From NCBI RefSeq assembly GCF_030272615.1, contig NC_081415.1, positions 605,129,137 through 605,193,136 of the forward strand: a stretch of DNA of 64,000 bases. The letters are read 5' to 3'. Within the stretch, counting starts at the first letter, position 1. The number at the start of each line of letters is the position of its first letter. Shown here in pieces: positions 22,990 to 33,900 of the stretch. The position numbers and the translations under genes are program-made. Below the pieces are notes generated by a model. The model made no database searches. It saw only the letters and a list, made by a program, of their open reading frames with translations, and had not been told where the DNA came from. Source of the DNA: Cryptomeria japonica (Eukaryota; Streptophyta; Pinopsida; Cupressales; Cupressaceae).

Positions 22990-24972
22990 GTCACTATGCA
23001 AATGCAATATCTTTGGGAATTTTGTTTTTAAAAGTATGATGTATGATATGCAACCTAAATAGATGAAAATGCAATCTATGGAAATAATGCAACCTATGTT
23101 TTTGTTGTTTTTCAAGATTTAGACAAACTTTTCTAAATGCAAACCTAAAAACTCAACCTTGGGAAGTTGAAATGAAGCCAAGACCTTAAAGGACAAAGGA
23201 CCAAATGACAATAGGACAAATTGACAATGTCTCACCTATATGCTTGGAGACTAAGCTAGGTTTGACAAAAATGATATTAATGAATGGACAAATTTTAGAC
23301 AAGGTCAAGACTCCCTAACAACAACTTAGGGTATCATCCAAAGTTTTGATTTTTTCAAGTTTGACAAACCAAAATTTTAAGACTAAATGCAAGAAGGCAA
23401 TGATTATGACAATGACTTAGGATATGCCATGAAAATGATCTAAGCATATGACAAGAAGAAGCCAAGACAAGATGACAATACAATGATAAGGATATGCGAA
23501 GACCAATGACTTGGAATACGCAAAATGCAACCTAGGCAAGACCTAATTCTAGCATGACAAGGGTAATGCATAGATGTCAGCTAAATGGAAATCTATCTTG
23601 GATATGACAATGAAATGAAAAATTAGGGAAATGATTTTAAACCTAAGTGCAAAATGAGGACGCTTGCAATGAAAAGGACTAAAATGAAGGGAGATGGCAA
23701 TATGTCCTAGGACCTAAGTTGGACTATGCAAAACCTAGCCTAAAGTGACATGATTTTTGAAACAAAGACATTCAATGTTTTGACAAGCCATGTTCAAATG
23801 TTGGATGAATACTTGGACAAATTTGGACTTTCGTTTGGATTTTGTTTTGAATTGAAGGTTTTTGATTTTGAAAAACCCAAGTTGATTATGAGCACTTTTG
23901 AAAGTTTGTTTTTGATTTAACTTTTGACAATCACAGAAGACAAAATGTTTGTTTGACTTTGACTCAAGACAATCAAGCACATTCACAACAAATCCTATGG
24001 CTGGCAAGGGCAATATCTGGTGAATCCTCTAACCATAAAATACAACACTCAGCCGGATAGCTAGACGCTTGGTAGCACTGGCTCCCCCTTATAGTCACTT
24101 CTCGAGCATACCAAGCTTCGAGTTCAAGGGCATCACTTCCCAAGAACTTGCTATCTCTAACTAAGGAGTACATGAGAGGTGTCTTTGGCATGTGCATATC
24201 ACAATGCTTGAGCCAACAGATAGAAGGATTTTGGCATCTAAAAACAAGAGATTCTAGTAAGGGCATCCATTCGGGTGGGTATTGATCCGGTGAATAAATC
24301 ATCACAATACCATTCTAGCACCCGTTGTCTACAACTTTCGTTAAATCCACAGTTATTTAGAGTGGTTCGGAAGAGCTTGGCTTTAGCCCATCACCACTTA
24401 GGGTCATTCCCTCTCACCAATGCCTATGCGAAGTGCCAGGCAAATTGGGAAGCAGGCCCAGTTCTAAGGGTTAAAACATGCAACCAAAATAAAGATAGAC
24501 AAAGCATGCATGGTGTTCATTAAACTTTAAGAAATGAAATGTGCAACTACATTAAAAATCACAAGCAAGATGTTTTAGTGAAAGCCTTTGACCGTGTCCT
24601 GCATAAGATTCATTAGTAGTTGTATTTTTAGTCTTCGTCACACGTAACGCCAAGATGCTGCACAGAGAATTAGTACCAAAGAAAAACCAAAAAGCAGAAA
24701 ATAGAATGTAGACAAACAAATTTGCAAGTAAAAACAACCGATTTTACCTCTGTTTCTGGCCTTACACAGATGCATAATCCATCAACACAGGCGTAGAACC
24801 CATCAACACAGGTGCAGGATGCCTCAACATAGGCATAGAACCCATCAACACAGGCGCAAAAGTGTCTAGAAAGCTCTAAGTCACCCTAGTTTTTTGAGTT
24901 TTTCACCTGTAAACAGCTCAAAAAGCACTCAAAACATGGTTAAGTAGTTAGTTCACATCGTGTTCACCAAAA
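22990..24972 (-). other. Gypsy-1 leader (5' UTR)
   Basis: About 2 kb between the right-hand LTR and gag. No recognised gene. Next to the LTR the - strand reads TTTTGGTGAACACGATGTG; TGGTGAACACG is the place where a primer site should be, but I cannot name its tRNA. Many large Tat elements have such long leaders. Confidence 0.6.
24775..24868. repeat. Short tandem repeat in the gypsy-1 leader
   Basis: Four imperfect 20-24 bp units based on CCATCAACACAGGCGTAGAA lie 100-200 bp inside the 5' LTR. Confidence 0.75.
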
Positions 24973-26357
24973 TGTAGATCAAGAAATTGGGAAAACATCA
25001 AAACAATACAAATTAGGACAATCACAAAACCTAAAACTACAATGAAAGCAATCCTAATCCAATCAATGAAGACATAAAGACAAGATATTCAAACTAAATG
25101 AAATTGATGCAAACCAATGCAGATATCTCCTTCATGTGGCTCCATTGTTCTTCTTTCACCTTCAAATTTGATGTGGATCTCACCTACAAGTGCAAAATGC
25201 AAGTAGAAAGCAAGTTGAAATTCGCAGCGTAAGGCTACTCGAAAATGTGATTGATTGATTCATTATTGAAGAAAATCATCCAATTTATAGACAAATTGGA
25301 GAGAGGACAAGATTAGCATGAAGAGATTTGAAAGGAAATTCAAATCAAGAATGGCAAGATTATGACGAATGTATGACAATTTCTATGCAAAATGTATGAC
25401 AAATTATGACAAATTATGACAAATTTGAAGTAGAAATAGAAATTAGAAATTAGGAGAAATTAGCAAATTAGAGAATTGAGGAAAAAGATAAAATAGAAAT
25501 TAGGTGAATTAATTAATAGGTTTTCATCCATTAATTAATTCATGAAAAGTGACCTAGGACTAAATAAATAGATTTATTTAACCCACAAAGAAGAAGAAAA
25601 GGATTAAATGAAAAAATCATAAAACCCTAGAAATTAATGTAGGTTCGATCATGATTCTGATTGAAAAAGGACCAATGTTGATAAATGATTGAGATTGGTT
25701 GACAAAAATCAATGACAAATTGACCAAGATTGACAAGGAGATCAAATTGATAGGCGCCAATTGACGAGGAACAATGACTAATCGATCCAAATTGACATGA
25801 TTGAAGAGGACAAGGATCAATGACAAATTGATCACAAAATGATGAGATTGACAAGGACAAGGATTGATGATGAATTGATCACAAAATGATGAGATTGACA
25901 AGGACAAGGATCAATGACAAAATGATCACAAAATGACGAGATTGACAAGGGCAAAGATCGATGACGAATCGATCACAAAATGACGAGATTGACAAGTGAA
26001 TAATCACAAATAATTAATAACAAGCTAAAGATGATTGAAAGATTGACAAGAGGACAAAACCCTAATTCTATCAACAATTAGGATTGACGATGTCCAAAAT
26101 GATGATAAATGAGCACGCACATTGATGCAACAGGATAAGATCGACCAAAATCATGACTGAAGATTGTTATCAACAAGACCTAATTAGAAAGCGAGAAAAA
26201 TGAGGAATGCAGAAGAAGGACTCGATGCTTGCAAATGATAAAGACGAAGTGCGCAACATAGAAGAAATGTTAATGTGATGCAAGAACCCTAAAATAAGGC
26301 AATGCGCAAATGTTAAAGTATGACTCCACAAGCGTTGACCATTTTTAGACGTCTATA
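24973..26357 (-). repeat. Gypsy-1 right LTR (5' LTR), 1385 bp
   Basis: Direct repeat of 2033-3441. On the + strand its end is GTCTATA rather than TCTACA, one C-to-T change in the terminal dinucleotide. It is followed by GATGT (26358-26362), the duplicated target. Confidence 0.95.
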
Positions 26358-26362
26358 GATGT
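26358..26362. other. Target-site duplication GATGT, right copy (gypsy-1)
   Basis: Exact match to 2028-2032. Element A sequence resumes at once with the codons for KYEDD on the - strand. Confidence 0.9.
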
Positions 26363-27289
26363 CATCTTCGTATTTCTTCACTATGTCACCTGAGATTCTT
26401 ACCGTCTGACTCATGTTTCTTTTGAACTCATCAAAGTATTTGTTTAGTACCTCAGGGTAGCTAGTTCCAATGGCTTGCACGCTTTCCTTTATCTACTTGG
26501 TTACCAGTTGGTCAGGTGACTACTGGACATCTCCTACACCCAGAAAGTAGCCTTGGAAATAAAAGAACAACCCTACCAGTAGTTGTCCAAACTTAAACCT
26601 CAGTGAGTTGTCCTGCTTGATTGCCTTAAGATTTAGCAGGGGTTGCCTCTGCATGCTGGTGCATAAATCAAAAGATGCATCCTCTTTTATCATTTGGTAA
26701 GTGGCATTACCACTGTAGCAGATATAGAATTAATCTTGCTGGCTGAGAATGTTCTGTATCCAATCACCATGCATGTGTATTTCACTATATCATCTTTGAT
26801 AGGATTGACTATCATGCCCCGTGAATCACTTGTTGAATCGGTGAGCTTGGTCATTTCTATTTTTCTCACTTTTCTTAGGGCTAGCACTTCCCCTGTGTTG
26901 CAAAAACTAATGAGTGCATGAATTGCCTAAGGCGTCATATCATGCATTCTCTCCAGGTACATCTTGTCACCATGGACTCTGCTCAAGATGATCCTGATGT
27001 GATCCTCTGTGAAGTCTTCCAGGAAATATACTGCGTTGTGGAATTTCTTCTTCTCTATGACACTAAATTTTGGTTTGATACTTTTGTCCTTTCCACAAAA
27101 TAGACCTAATTGAGTATGAATGGCTAAAGACCCTAGGTCTTCTATTTTGCAATCAATATAATAAAAAATTCCTTCTTTGACTATGACTCCAGCTGGAACT
27201 TGTGACAAAGTATTATACTTGGACTTCCTCTGAATGAAACTTTCTGACTCAATGGATGTACTTGAACTAGTATGAGATGCGGAAGCCAT
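26363..27289 (-). pseudogene. Element A ORF2, N-terminal part (unknown retroelement protein)
   Basis: ATG at 27289 opens MASASHTSSSTSIESESFIQ. Alignable to element B ORF2 by eye: A has PAGVIVKEGIFYYIDCKIED where B has PDRVLLVKDVRFFTKCHVEE; A has ILSRVHGDKM where B has VLS-stop-VHDDF; A has LTDSTSDSRGMIVNPIKDD where B has LTRIESDCRGLKLNNVTDP. Stops and frame changes after about 26690 degrade the 3' end, which meets gypsy-1 at KYEDDI. No known domain recognised. Conserved length, order and phase in two diverged copies argue for a real protein. Confidence 0.75.
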
Positions 27290-27732
27290 TGAAGAGTATT
27301 TCAAGAACACAAAAAATACCTTTCAAATGCGAATTTAGGGATTCCTGATTCTGCTTCACTTCACTCTCCATCAGATGCCAAATCACTGCTTTGTGTTCTC
27401 CACTACCACTTGCAAACTAGATTTGAATCTCTTTCAAGGTTATCCAATTTCTTGAAATCTAAGCTCAAATCGCCTTTTCTTCGCTCTGCACTTGAAAACT
27501 TTTCTTCGCTCGAAAACTGATAGTGAGAAATGATTTGAAAAATGCATTTATACATGTCTCTCACCTACCATCATTAATGCTCCTCTATTAGGGCGTAAAC
27601 CCTAATTTGCCTTTTCACTGTTTCCAGTCTTCTGCCAAGCAATAGGTATAACATACCAGTTAAGGTCTTTTACCAGTGTCAACTGGGGGTTCGAAAGCAT
27701 TTTGTCATTTTCTCCCCCTAAGCCTTTGAGGC
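27290..27732 (-). other. Element A spacer between ORF1 and ORF2
   Basis: Non-coding. On the - strand it has a TATA-like TATAAAT at 27552-27546 and a leader with GTTTTCGAGCGAAGAAAAG. Element B's spacer (46474-47024) has the related AGTTTTCGAGAAGCAAAGAA. The shared leader suggests ORF2 has its own transcript. Confidence 0.55.
27546..27552 (-). promoter_or_regulatory. Possible internal TATA box ahead of element A ORF2
   Basis: TATAAAT within GAGACATGTATAAATGCA, about 260 nt upstream of the ORF2 ATG. Motif and spacing are suggestive only. Confidence 0.35.
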
Positions 27733-29009
27733 TTAGTTTGTAGGTTCTGATATTTCCCCATTAGGTGCAGAAACTGGTTCCTCTTCCAACAATATTGGTT
27801 TCTTCTTCCATGTTTTCTTCATATCTCCTTGAATTTTTTCAACATCTATTACTCCTTCTTGAGTGACAGGTATATCATCAGATATACTTTTTCTACTTCT
27901 ATAGAATCTTGCAATATGACCCGGTTTGTTGCAGTGATAGCAAACATGTCTAGGTGCTCTCCAAGGTCCATTGTACATGTTTCCATTCTTCCTTCTACAT
28001 GTTGTAGTAGTGTGACCATGACCATGATAGATCATACAACTTTCTCTCCATCCGATTGTCGCTTGATGACCACCGCTTCTTGACTGATGATTGAAGACAT
28101 TAAACCAGTTGTGGTTCCGGTTCATAAAAGGTTCAGGACTAGTTCCTTGGGTCCTCTAAGAATATCTTCTAGTGTTATCCATTATAGACCTACATTCAAA
28201 TGCTCTATGCCCAAACTTGTTGCATGCATAACAATGACCATTGAACTTATTGGATCTAGGTACATTGTTGATAAAATAAGGAAAATTATTGTAGGCTTTG
28301 CTCCTACATACATTAGTAGTGTGTCCTTCTTTAAGATAGTTAAAGCAAATAGGTTTGAATTTTTGTTACCTTTTCCTTTGAGTGTCGGTTGCTTCTTTGA
28401 TGCTTTAGCATTTGTTCCTAAGGATTCTCCTTCCTCATGTCCAGAAAAACCAAGGCCATTGGTATTCTTTGCCAGTCTAGATGACTCAAGCTTTTGCTCT
28501 AGTTTGACTGTGCTTTTGCCAAACTTAGCAAGTATTTCCTTTGACTCAAAGAGTTCTTTGGAAATAGTAGTGTTTGTCTCCATAAGACTTGCATTTTCAG
28601 AGACGGCAATGTTTAGTTCTCCTTGCATGTCTTCTTTTTCCATTCTGCTCTCATGAAGGTGAGCAGTTAGTGTACTAATCTCATGTTTCAACTTGGAGAT
28701 CTCATGATCTTTGTCCTTTAATAGATCTTCTACTTTTCTCTGGTTCTCAAGTTCTCGACTAAACCGAATAGTTAGTCCTTCCAACTCCTTTCTCAGATTG
28801 GAGTTTGAATCATTCAACTTATTCACTTCAACAATCATGGCTTCCATGTTAGCTTCATCTCCAGAACTAATTTTAGATAGTTCCATCAGCCTCTCTGCAT
28901 GTTCTCTTCTTTTTGCTTGAGATGCCTTGTATTTGACCATAAGATCATCATAGGCTTGCTCAAACTTAGTGAGCCATTGAGTAAGTTCCCTCAAGGTGTA
29001 TTCCCCCAT
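27733..29009 (-). pseudogene. Element A ORF1: coiled-coil, zinc-knuckle gag-like protein
   Basis: ATG at 29009 (frame is open back to the primer site). The first ~200 codons form a long coiled coil (KDKDHEISKLKHEISTL). NTNGLGFSGHEEGESLG follows. Knuckles: CFNYLKEGHTTNVC (second Cys is Tyr), CYACNKFGHRAFEC (intact), CMIYHGHGHTTTTC (second Cys is Tyr), CYHCNKPGHIARFY (last Cys is Tyr). Ends IQGDMKKTWKKKP and TN-stop. A frameshift near 28370 and a stop near 28160 break it. Knuckle spacing resembles copia gag proteins. Probably binds and packages element RNA. Confidence 0.8.
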
Positions 29010-29044
29010 ATCTCTTTCCAAGTGGTTAAACTTATAGAAAGGTA

Positions 29045-29057
29045 GGCTTTGATACCA
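29045..29057 (-). other. Element A primer-binding site
   Basis: On the - strand TGGTATCAAAGCC, two bases (AT) beyond the LTR end. One base differs from TGGTATCAGAGC. Element B has the same two-base spacer. Confidence 0.85.
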
Positions 29058-29059
29058 AT

Positions 29060-30191
29060 TGATGAATACTAAGAGGGGGGGGGTGAATTAGTATGCCAAA
29101 AACTACTGCACTAAAACACTTACATAGTCTAAAGATAAATCGGTTACCACACATGCAAACCAAAATGCGAATAAAACATTCACCCACAAAAGCAATACAA
29201 CCATAACATAGGATATTTGACGTGGAAACCCAACTGGGAAAAACCACGGTGAGATGGAACTCACAAGTCACTATCTGCAGAACAAAAACCAGACCGGTTA
29301 ACGTCTTACAATGTTCTTCACCAGAACAGATCCTGTTAGGAATCTCAATCTCTGTTAGGAGATAAGTTTGATTAAAGACTACCTTGTTAGAGGATTTTAG
29401 ATTCACATGTGTGAACCACCTTGTTAGAGGATTTTGCAAAGGCTTTGAGGCCTACCCGGTTAAGGGCTACAGACTTGTCAAAGATGTGAGTAATCAACAA
29501 GTGTTTGATCTATCTAATAGCAAAAACTGCTTGGTTAGATCTAGTATTTCTCATAGCTAATGCATTCTAGCATTACTTTAGTCTTCTCTCTCTCTCCCTC
29601 TCACATAGTTACAACTTGATCTTCTTCGATAAGATCATTCTTAACTTCTACCTCAAACCCTAGCTCAACATTAACCCTTTTTAGCAACAATATAAAAACC
29701 CTAGACATGATGTCCTTTTAAAGGAATCTGATTCCATGTTGGTCCAATAGGATTACATTACAATTTCCTAGGTTCAATGAATCTAGACATACTCAATAAC
29801 ACAACACAAGAATCACCGTCAATGTGTCGGCACCGTCAAACAATCGGTGAATTGGTAACTCATCACATAATGTCGGTTGGTAACTCATCACAGAGTATTA
29901 CCAGTTCATACAAAATATCAGTTGCCAGTTTGTCACAAATGAAGATTGGTAAGAATGTGTTGATCCACTTTCGTCCCTCGTACCACTTGTGATATGCAAA
30001 CTTCTTGGGGTCGACATGCCGCTTCAGACTGGAAAACACATTCTGAAAAATTACTAGTCTAGAGACTAGTATGCAATATACCAGTTGCAACAAATACCGA
30101 TTGAGCATGAGCTAATACATATAAAGGGGATCTCAATACAAGTGTGTGTCCATCAATGACAATCACAACATAAACATAAAAAATGCCAACA
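29060..30191 (-). repeat. Element A 5' LTR, 1132 bp
   Basis: On the - strand it begins TGTTGGCATTTTTTATG (30191) and ends ATTCATCA before the primer site. Near its end it has TTCACCCCCCCCCTCTTAG. A hairpin block ACGTGGAAACCC ... GGGAAAAACCACGG (about 29220-29252) recurs in the LTR at 62823. Boundaries come from the primer site and from continuation of gypsy-2 coding at 30192; its partner LTR is outside the window. Confidence 0.8.
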
Positions 30192-30564
30192 TCCTCTATT
30201 GTATAATTTGTTGTTAGGAAGACCTTGGATACATGCCATGCAAGTCATTCCATCCACCTACCACCAATGTATCAAGTTTCCTCATAGTAGTGTAGAAATT
30301 ACAATCCTGGGCGATGCAAATCTATTTGCATATTGTCACAATATCAACCATCAACCAAAGATTACCATTCCCAACAATAGAGAAGCTATCCAATCCACAT
30401 CATATGTAAGTCCAGCCTCTCTTTATAGTTCAAACACAACTATACCCAAGCAAGAGAAGCTAAAAATGAAAATGGCAGAGGAAGGTCCTAGGGAGTATAA
30501 TCTAAGCCAACTCTTTTGTGTTGGGCAACTACCTATCTCCCCTAGAACTCATGGTAAACCATAA
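30192..30564 (+). pseudogene. Gypsy-2 protease C-terminus and linker
   Basis: LLYNLLLGRPWIHAMQVIPS and TYHQCIKFPHSSVEITILGD match the end of the gypsy-1 protease (NMILGHPWIHTMKAVPSTYH). Continues to LFCVGQLPISPRTHGKP then a stop. The catalytic Asp half of this protease lies beyond element A, outside the window. Confidence 0.85.
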
Positions 30565-31663
30565 AGGTTACTTCAAACACCACTAGTCAAGCCAACATGC
30601 ACTTTGATGCCTTTTATCCTTGGAAAGATTTAAGAAGAAGAGACCAGAGATGATGACTTAACAGAATAGATCTATAAAGACCCTATCACCACACAAATCC
30701 CACAAGCTAAGCTTCCCACATATCAATATGGAAAAGGCCTTCTCATTATGCAAACAATGGGCTATGATGGCCAGAGTACTTTGGGACCTTGTAAGCAAGG
30801 ATGCCATGAGCCATTGCAGCCTGAATTAAAGCCTAAAGATAATGCTGGATTAGGCTTTCAAAAAGAGACTCTTCCTAAGCTCAAATTCAAAGGGAAACCC
30901 AACAAACCTCTATATCAGCCTAAAAATATAAAGAGGTCACCTTTGATTATATCAGCAGCACCAAGCAATGCACCAACTACCCCAATGAGGCTAAGAATCC
31001 CAAAAATACCAATCATAGCACCAATCATCCCACCAATCACACCAACCACTCCATCAACAACAACAACCGCATCAACAACACCATTAGTAGTATCAGAACC
31101 CCCTAGTAGTATCGAAAACATTGACAATTCCATCAGAAGCAGCAAATCCAACAAGCCCAATACTCCCAATATCAAATTCACTGATTCCCATAATCCTTCC
31201 CATAGTACCAGCCATTCTATCTCCAAAGGTACATAAGCTGATTACACTAGCACTATTTAACTCAAAAGATATCTTGGTTTGGTATAGTAATTAGATATTG
31301 GAAAGCAAATTAGAGACTGACTCACATGAGTGGGAATTTGATTCCATCTAGCTCAATACTTCAGATGAGGAAGATACATCACTACCTCCACCTCGCAAAG
31401 AAATCCCTATTTACGAAGAAGCATAGATCAAAACCTCTTAGGTTCCTGAACTGGGAACATCTTCCATAGACCCTACGTCACATCCTACACCTGATTCTAA
31501 TAGGGAGAGTACCATCAATGACCTTCACCACAACATCTTAACCCTCACTAATACCTCTTATGAACTTAACCTAATTGATGAGGTAATACCTATTGTCCAT
31601 CCCGAACTCATCGAATGGAACCAATCTAATCCCCCATGCCTTGACCACTTCCAAAACAATGAG
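30565..31663 (+). pseudogene. Gypsy-2 spacer with G-patch-like motif and Pro/Thr-rich linker
   Basis: At about 30757-30870: MGYDGQSTLGPCKQGCHEPL followed by KDNAGLGF, a well-formed G-patch (GY-x4-LG-x3-QG-x-EP ... GLGF). A Pro/Thr/Ile-rich low-complexity linker (30960-31110; PITPTTPSTTTTASTTP) follows. After a stop near 31235 the rest is a degraded acidic spacer with many stops. Confidence 0.7.
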
Positions 31664-32997
31664 GTGATCATTGAGTTTTTGGAACTACAGAATAACATAC
31701 CAATTGGGGATCACAAAGATAGATTCACCATTGAACTTATTAGCGCAGCACACTTTGAGGTGAATGCCAAACCTTTCAGCTACAAAAATATTACAATAAA
31801 ACATGGATCTTCTAGTGAAAACCACACGGTGCCACTGTTTGATCCCAAAAAAGTAAAAAGAAAGAGTGTATCCAATGGTGAAAACCTCTCTGAGGCACTT
31901 GAGGATGAAAGGTTTGACATCCTCCCCTCTAGTACAAATCAGGAATGATCAATGATCCTTATCAAAGAAACAAAAGAATTCAACGTGGGGACTCCTGAAA
32001 CTCCTCATCACATACATTTGGCATCTCTTTTAACTCCGGAGGAACAACCTAAGTCTATAGAATTTTTCCAAAAGCATCAGATCAACTTTGCATGGTCATA
32101 TGCAAACATGCCTGGTCTTGATCCTGATTTAGTCATGCATCACCTCATCATAGCAGAAGGAGCTAAACCAGTAAAACAGAAGCTTCTTAAGATGCACCCC
32201 GAGATTGCGGTACTAGTCAAAGAAGAACTTAAGAAACTCTTGGACGTTGGTTTTATTAGACCAATTGATTATGTAGATTGGATCTCCAACATTGTGCCTG
32301 TCGGCAAACCAAATGGGGGCATCCGTATCTATACTGACTTCAGAGGTCTAAACAAGGCATGTCCTAAAGATGACTTCCCCCTACCAAACATTGACATGAT
32401 CGTAGACCTAACAGTAGGACATGCCATGCTTTCTATCATGGATGGTTTTTCTGAGTACAACAAGATAAAGATCGCACTAGAGGATCAACATAAGATGGCC
32501 TTCACATGTCCATGGGAAACATACTATTAGAACGTAATACCTTTTAGTCTAAAGAATGCAGGGGCGACCTATCAAAGAGAAATGACCACCATATTTCATG
32601 ATATGATGCATACCATAATGGAGGATTATATCAATGAATTATTGGAAAAATCATTAACAAGAGAAGGTCATCTTGCATATTAGATAAAATATTTGACAGA
32701 CTAGAACAATATCATGTTTGACTCAACCCAAAGAAATGTGTCTTTGGAGTAACCTCAGGGAAGCTTCTAGGATACATTGTCTCAAGCAAAGGCATTGAGG
32801 TTGATCCTGTAAAAGTCAAAGCAATCATGGACATGCCACCTCCAAGGAACATCAGTCAACTAAGAACATTACAAGGGTGGCTACAATCCATCCAAAGATT
32901 CATTGCACAATTGGCAGATAAGTGTCACCCCTTTACACACCTGTTACACAAAAACATCCTCTTTTAATGGGATGTCAGATGCCAACAAGCATTCCAG
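31664..32997 (+). pseudogene. Gypsy-2 reverse transcriptase
   Basis: VIIEFLELQNNIPIGDHKD, INFAWSYANMPGLDPDLVMH, LDVGFIRPIDYVDWISNIVP, GGIRIYTDFRGLNKACPKDD and SLKNAGATYQREM in order. The catalytic YVDD has become YINE (32627-32638), so both active Asp are lost. TGA near 31946, TAG near 32528 and a messy stretch 32680-32997 add to the damage. Confidence 0.9.
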
Positions 32998-33900
32998 ATG
33001 CTTAAAGACTATCTCATGAATACACCATTGCTAATTCCACCAGATCCAAATAGACCTCTACTGCTCTGTATTTCAGCAACAAATACAACATTGGGAGTGT
33101 TGTTGGCTCAGCATAATGCAGAAGGGAAAGACTATGTTGTTTACTACATCTCTCGCACACTGGTCGGCTATAAACTCAATTACACACCTATTGAGCGAGC
33201 TTGCCTAGCAGTAATCTTGGCATCCACCAAACTGAGGCACTACCTATTAACACATAAAATACAACTCATTTCTAAGATCGATCCACTAAAGTACTTGCTC
33301 AACAAAGCAGCATTGACTAGCCACTTGGCTAAATGTGTGATGATTCTAAGTGAATTTGACATCGAGTATGTGGACCGTAAGGCTATCAAGGGCCAAGTTA
33401 TTGCAGATCAGTTGGCCAATGCACCCCTCATAGGCGATCATCCTCTTATTTCCAATTTTCTAGATGAAGAGATATTCATGATCACAACAACACAACCATG
33501 GAAATTATACTTTGATGGTTCATATACTAGGCATGGCTCACGGGTAGGTATTCTGTTTATCACACCTCAAGGTGACAACATCTTGAAGTCTTACAGTCTA
33601 ACTTTTCCATGTACAAACAACATAGCAGAATATGAGGCCTTGATCATAGGACTCAGACTAGCCATACAATGGAAACTAAAAGAGTTACAGATATATGGTG
33701 ACTCCCAAGTGGTCATCCAACAAGTCATAGATGAATTTTAGACCAAGGATGATAAACTCATGCCATACAAGCAAATGGTGGACAATTTAAAAGCATAATT
33801 TACAACTATCACCTTTGAGTAGATACCCAAAGATCAGAATTGAGCTACTGACACCATGGCTACCATTGCATCTCTCCTAGATCTTTGATAGAATTCAACA
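32998..33900 (+). pseudogene. Gypsy-2 RNase H and second (archaeal-type) RNase H
   Basis: First domain: LLCISATNTTLGVLLAQHN, VVYYISRTLVGYKLNYTPIE. Second domain: LYFDGSYTRHGSRVGILFI, NIAEYEALIIGLRLAIQW, IYGDSQVVIQQVIDEF, then a TAG (33739) before the last acidic motif. The two domains are in one open frame of about 247 codons. Confidence 0.85.

Larger units (their letters stand above)
2033..26357 (-). mobile_element. Gypsy-1: large Tat-lineage Ty3/gypsy retrotransposon
   Basis: Flanked by 1.4-kb LTRs (2033-3441 and 24973-26357) and a perfect GATGT duplication. Order on the - strand: 5' LTR (right), long leader, gag, protease, spacer with G-patch-like motif, RT, RNase H, a second archaeal-type RNase H, integrase, long 3' region with an antisense plant-mobile-domain ORF, PPT, 3' LTR (left). 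The extra RNase H and antisense ORF are hallmarks of the Tat lineage. Without the nested copia it is about 17.7 kb. The pol frame carries many stops and frameshifts, so it is dead. It sits in ORF2 of element A. Confidence 0.9.
1..30191 (-). mobile_element. Element A: non-autonomous LTR retrotransposon, 3' end beyond window
   Basis: Read on the - strand: 5' LTR at 29060-30191, a tRNA-iMet type primer site at 29045-29057, ORF1 (coiled coil and zinc knuckles) at 29009-27733, ORF2 from 27289. ORF2 is cut at 26363 by gypsy-1 and resumes at 2027. The reading across this junction is continuous when compared with element B: A reads KYEDDI then YFTIQVDKCLMEVVEPR, and B reads KYKDEICFEVDTDYCYVNVV. No reverse transcriptase, integrase or protease is seen, so it would depend on another element. 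It sits inside the protease gene of gypsy-2. The left flank and 3' LTR are outside the window, so the duplicated target (expected TCCTC, 30192-30196) cannot be confirmed. Confidence 0.8.

Noticed and set aside
24275-24523. Open frames in the gypsy-1 leader as a host gene fragment or extra 5' ORF
   Set aside because: Short, no motif, and no support from a second copy.
29070-29083. Run of nine G as a G-quadruplex
   Set aside because: A single run without three more nearby runs; better explained as part of the conserved LTR-end signature.
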